A DNA stretch of 64,000 nucleotides from Acidobacteriota bacterium (GTDB lineage Bacteria > Acidobacteriota > Terriglobia > Bryobacterales > Bryobacteraceae): contig JAFDVS010000092.1 of NCBI GenBank assembly GCA_018268935.1, positions 1 to 64,000 on the forward strand, in the 5' to 3' direction. Under the pieces are notes generated by a model that saw nothing but the letters and a program-made list of their open reading frames with translations, did not search any database and had not been told where the DNA came from. Positions 60,967 through 64,000 of this stretch are shown in pieces. Made by a program: the position numbers and the translations under genes. The first letter of the stretch is position 1; each line of letters starts with the position of its first letter.

Positions 60967-61881
60967 ATGCGCTGTTCCGATATCGCTGTCATCGGCGCGC
61001 CTCTGGATCTGGGAGCAGGGAGGAGGGGCGTCGACATGGGCCCATCCGCGATCCGTGTTGCCAATCTCGATGGCAGGCTCGCCGCGCTTGGCTATCAGGT
61101 GCACGATTATGGCAACGTGGTCGCGGAGCAGGCGGAAAGTGTGGAGCCCGGACACGTTTCGGCGCGTTACCTGCGCGAGATTGCCGCCACATGCAAGCGT
61201 ATCTCCGCCACCGTGCAAAAGGCGCTGGCCGCGGGACAGTTGCCTGTCGTCCTGGGCGGCGATCATTCCGTGGCGGCCGGTACGGTTTCCGGCGTGGCGC
61301 GTCATTACCGGAAGCAGAAGAAACCGATTGGCCTGCTGTGGATCGATGCCCACGCCGATATGAATACGCCCGAAACATCGCCGAGCGGAAATGTTCATGG
61401 CATGCCGCTGGCCTGCATTGTGGGCATGGGGCCGCGGGAGTTGACGCATCTCAACGGCTTCTCGCCCGTGGTGGATGCGCGCAACGTGGTGCTGATCGGT
61501 ATCCGCGATGTGGATCAATTGGAAAAGCCGCACGTCAAGCAAAGCGGCGTGCACGCCTTCACCATGCGCGACATCGACGAACGCGGGCTGCGCGCCATTA
61601 TGAAGGAAGCCATCGAGATCGCCTCCGCCGGCACGGCCGGGTTCCATCTGTCCTTTGACATGGATTCCGTGGATCCGCAGTTTGCCCCTGGGGTGGGTAC
61701 GCCTGTGCGTGGCGGCATCACCTATCGCGAAGCGCACCTGGCCATGGAGACCGTGAATGATTCCGGGCTCATGCTCTCCATGGAAGTGGTGGAAGTGAAC
61801 CCTGTGATTGATGAAGTGAACCGGACGGCGGAGCTGGCAGTGGAATTGACCACCTCCGCGCTGGGAAAGAGGATTCTGTGA
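60967..61881 (+). CDS. rocF: Arginase
   Basis: A 304-residue binuclear manganese enzyme that cleaves arginine to ornithine and urea. Metal and substrate ligands: GGDHS (His100), WIDAHADMNTP (Asp127, His129, Asp131), SGNVHGMPLA (140-149) and SFDMDSVDPQFAPGVGTP (Asp231, Asp233). These match arginase, rather than agmatinase, in the NVHGMP motif and the VGTPVRGG region. It overlaps ddl by four bases (GTGA). No urease or ornithine genes are near, so the pathway use is unknown. The gene symbol follows the family name. Confidence 0.93.
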   Translation: MRCSDIAVIGAPLDLGAGRRGVDMGPSAIRVANLDGRLAALGYQVHDYGNVVAEQAESVEPGHVSARYLREIAATCKRISATVQKALAAGQLPVVLGGDHSVAAGTVSGVARHYRKQKKPIGLLWIDAHADMNTPETSPSGNVHGMPLACIVGMGPRELTHLNGFSPVVDARNVVLIGIRDVDQLEKPHVKQSGVHAFTMRDIDERGLRAIMKEAIEIASAGTAGFHLSFDMDSVDPQFAPGVGTPVRGGITYREAHLAMETVNDSGLMLSMEVVEVNPVIDEVNRTAELAVELTTSALGKRIL

Positions 61882-62855
61882 AAACACGCGTAGCCGTCAT
61901 TTACGGAGGACGGAGCGGCGAGCATGAAATTTCGTTGCGTTCGGCCAAGTCGATCATTGAGGCATTGGATCCCGAGCGCTATCACGTGCTTCATTACGTG
62001 ATCTCAAAGGAAGGCCGGTGGTCGCCGAAGCCGATCCAGCCGGAGCCCGGGGCCAATTCGCATATAGATGTGGTCTTCCCGATTCTGCATGGCACCTTCG
62101 GAGAGGACGGCACGGTGCAGGGATTGCTGGAACTGGCCGACTTGCCGTATGTGGGGCCTGGTGTATTTGCATCGGCTGCGGCGATGGATAAAGACGCCTT
62201 GAAGCGGCTTTGCCTGGAGCGCGGCCTGCCGGTGGTGGAATGGGTGACACTCCACAGCAAGCACCTCGATGTCACAGGGATCGCTGACAAATTCGGCTTT
62301 CCGGTGTTCGTAAAGCCGGCGAATCTCGGCTCCAGCGTCGGCATCAGCAAGGCTCGCAATGCGCAGGAACTGGAAGCCGCAGTCAAACTCGCGGCCCAGT
62401 TCGACCGCAAGATCATTGTCGAGCGCGCCATCATTGGCCGCGAACTGGAATGTGCTGTGTTGGGCAACGAGGATCCGCAGGCGTCGCTGCCCTGCGAGAT
62501 TCTCCCGTCGAAGGAATTTTACGACTACGAGGACAAATACCTGCTCGACAAAGCGCAGTGTGTCGTGCCTGCCGATTTGCCTCCCGCCACCACGGCCGAA
62601 CTGCGGCGCATCGCCGTGGAAGCCTATCAGGCGGTGCAGTGCGAAGGCATGTCGCGCGTCGACTTCCTGCAGGAAGCAGCCACCGGAAAACTGTACATCA
62701 ACGAGATCAACACAATCCCTGGTTTTACCTCCATCAGCATGTTCCCGAAAATGTGGGAGCACTCGGGGCTACCCATGCCGAAACTGGTGGACAAACTCCT
62801 GGAACTCGCCATTGACCGCCACAAGGCGCGCAGAGCATTGCGGTACTCCATCTGA
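61878..62855 (+). CDS. ddl: D-alanine--D-alanine ligase
   Basis: A 325-residue cytoplasmic ATP-grasp enzyme that joins two D-alanines for the peptidoglycan stem. VAVIYGGRSGEHEISLRSAK is the conserved N-terminus. FPILHGTFGEDGTVQGLLEL and PYVGPGVFASAAAMDKDALK define the family. FPVFVKPANLGSSVGISKA binds ATP, and INEINTIPGFTSISMFPKMW is the C-terminal motif with metal ligands. Length and residues are normal. The GTG start overlaps the arginase stop (GTGA) and its TGA overlaps the next ATG (TGATG). It is not in a division-and-wall cluster, unlike in many bacteria. Confidence 0.96.
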   Translation: MKTRVAVIYGGRSGEHEISLRSAKSIIEALDPERYHVLHYVISKEGRWSPKPIQPEPGANSHIDVVFPILHGTFGEDGTVQGLLELADLPYVGPGVFASAAAMDKDALKRLCLERGLPVVEWVTLHSKHLDVTGIADKFGFPVFVKPANLGSSVGISKARNAQELEAAVKLAAQFDRKIIVERAIIGRELECAVLGNEDPQASLPCEILPSKEFYDYEDKYLLDKAQCVVPADLPPATTAELRRIAVEAYQAVQCEGMSRVDFLQEAATGKLYINEINTIPGFTSISMFPKMWEHSGLPMPKLVDKLLELAIDRHKARRALRYSI

Positions 62856-64000
62856 TGCCGATCTTTCTCCCAGCCCTGTTGTTGCTATTTGCCGAAGAGC
62901 CGGCGGTGCAACTCGAAAAGCTGCTCAAACAGTTTGTCGACGTGTTCAACATCGTCGACTCTCAGGCGGCCGATCCGGTCCCACCACAACAGGCGCTCTA
63001 CCAGGGAGCCATTCCGGGCATGTTGCGCGGGCTCGATCCGCACTCCATATTCTTCGATCCGGGACAGTTTGAGCAGCTCAAGGAACTGGAGCGCAGCACC
63101 AAGAAGGGCTTTGGCAGCGTGGTGAGCGTGCTGCCCGGGCGAGTGATTTTTCTGCAGACATTGCCCGGCACTCCTTCGGCGCGTGCGGGCATTTCCGCGG
63201 GCGATGAGATTCTTGCGATCAATGGAATCCCGCTGGCGCAACTGGACATGGATCAGCTGATCCAGTTGCTCACCGAATCGCGCCAGCAGCAGGCAAGGCT
63301 GGACGTGAAGCGGCAGGGCAATGCACGGCTGCTGACCTTCGTCATGACTCCTGAAGAAGTGAACTCGCCGGCCGTTGATCGCGCTTTCCTGCTGAAGAAG
63401 GGCACGGGCTATGTCCGCATCTCAAGCTTCGAGAATGAGACGGGGAAGCAATTGCAGGAAGCGATTGAGAAGATCGGTGGGGACAAACTGCAGTATCTCG
63501 TTGTTGACTTGCGCAACAATCCGGGTGGTGTGCTGCCCGCAGCGCTCGATGTAGCCTCGCTGTTTCTGCCACCGGGCACGAAGATACTCTCCATCCGCGG
63601 ACGATCGAAGGAAGAGGAGACCATCAAGGTTGCCGACAAAGCGAAGCCTTACAGTGTGAAGGTTGCGGTGCTGCTGAATGGAAAATCGGCCAGCGCTTCC
63701 GAGATTGTCGCAGGGGCCATTCAGGATCACGATCGTGGATTCGTGCTGGGTGAGCCCAGCTTCGGCAAGGGCCTGGTGCAAAGCGTGTTCCCCCTTTCGT
63801 CTTCCTCGGGGATGGCGCTCACCACGGCTTACTACTACACGCCCAGCGGGCGCTCCATCCAGCGGCCGTTGCGCAATAGCCAACTTGGCGAGGTGACGCG
63901 GGCGGCGCAACCCGAGTACAAGACCGCGAAAGGGAGAACGGTTCGTGGCGGCGGCGGGATCCTTCCCGATGAAGTGGTGTTGCCCGAATCCACAACGCAG
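62855..64000 (+). CDS. S41-family carboxyl-terminal processing protease, 3' end outside the window
   Basis: A fragment of 382 codons, open at the window end. Signal peptide MPIFLPALLLLLFAEEP. PDZ domain at about 85-155 (PSARAGISAGDEILAINGIP). Catalytic core with Ser in GKSASASEIVAGAIQDH (about 276-292) and Lys in GEPSFGKGLVQSV (about 299-311), the Ser-Lys dyad of CtpA/Prc. These proteases trim or degrade periplasmic proteins and often control peptidoglycan hydrolases, which fits its position directly behind ddl with a TGATG overlap. The final strand and any C-terminal extension are missing. Confidence 0.93.
   Translation, partial: MPIFLPALLLLFAEEPAVQLEKLLKQFVDVFNIVDSQAADPVPPQQALYQGAIPGMLRGLDPHSIFFDPGQFEQLKELERSTKKGFGSVVSVLPGRVIFLQTLPGTPSARAGISAGDEILAINGIPLAQLDMDQLIQLLTESRQQQARLDVKRQGNARLLTFVMTPEEVNSPAVDRAFLLKKGTGYVRISSFENETGKQLQEAIEKIGGDKLQYLVVDLRNNPGGVLPAALDVASLFLPPGTKILSIRGRSKEEETIKVADKAKPYSVKVAVLLNGKSASASEIVAGAIQDHDRGFVLGEPSFGKGLVQSVFPLSSSSGMALTTAYYYTPSGRSIQRPLRNSQLGEVTRAAQPEYKTAKGRTVRGGGGILPDEVVLPESTTQ

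Noticed and set aside
1..64000. tRNA or rRNA genes, CRISPR arrays, transposases, integrases, attachment sites
   Set aside because: Gaps are too small and show no cloverleaf, repeat-spacer or transposase signals; none was found on either strand by eye.

Overview
The window looks like chromosomal DNA from a GC-rich, soil-type acidobacterium, most likely of the Bryobacterales/Solibacteres group (inference; there is no rRNA or other marker gene to prove it). The basis is two very large TonB-dependent receptors with an N-terminal carboxypeptidase-regulatory-like domain (Oar-like), two sulfatases, two DUF1501 plus DUF1549/DUF1553 secreted modules, a secreted ceramidase-like protein and many Tat or Sec signal peptides. 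I see no tRNA, rRNA, CRISPR array, insertion sequence, prophage or plasmid function. Coding density is very high: the largest gaps are 185, 179 and 161 bases, so no stretch above 300 bases lacks a gene.

Layout. 139-6746 (+): an HTH/SEC-C protein, a ceramidase-like enzyme, an Oar-like receptor and a one-component XRE-PBP regulator. 6736-11342 (-): a secreted InlB-repeat protein, rnc, and two secreted TPR-type proteins. 11522-18681: infC, HNH endonuclease and comF-like genes, a sulfatase, an esterase, a stand-alone Hpt protein, and a secreted triple-Rid protein next to a PLP-dependent decarboxylase. 18737-22007 (-): a glycosyltransferase, a small membrane protein, a class I amidotransferase-type hydrolase and a secreted amidohydrolase. 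22079-27687 (+): a complete three-gene RND efflux operon. 27694-28259 (-): a 51-residue basic protein coupled to an EVE-domain protein. 28421-35380 (+): polysaccharide export protein, chain-length protein and BY-type tyrosine kinase, then a small secreted protein, a membrane-bound MutS homologue and a sulfatase. 35377-37213 (-): dGTPase-like HD hydrolase and a YfgM-like TPR protein. 37252-45312 (+): an SDR enzyme and secreted module A (BNR_4, DUF1549/1553, DUF1501, Big-domain repeat protein). 45309-52668 (-): a polytopic membrane protein, a second Oar-like receptor and a secreted propeller-PHP protein. 52771-64000 (+): secreted module B (DUF1501, Big-DUF1549/1553, WD40, PPC), running almost without gaps into isocitrate/isopropylmalate dehydrogenase, arginase, Ddl and an S41 protease cut by the window end.

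Functionally the window combines housekeeping genes (infC, rnc, ddl, dgt-like) with an outward-facing lifestyle of polymer scavenging, envelope polysaccharide and efflux. The best candidates for an undescribed system are the two secreted DUF1501/DUF1549 modules, whose Big-like domain sits on different partners. Other points of note are the secreted three-Rid protein beside a PLP decarboxylase, the EVE plus basic micro-protein pair, and a recurrent TANNNT box 6-8 bases before start codons that suggests leaderless transcription. Gene coordinates use the start codon judged best by signal peptide, ribosome binding site or promoter position.
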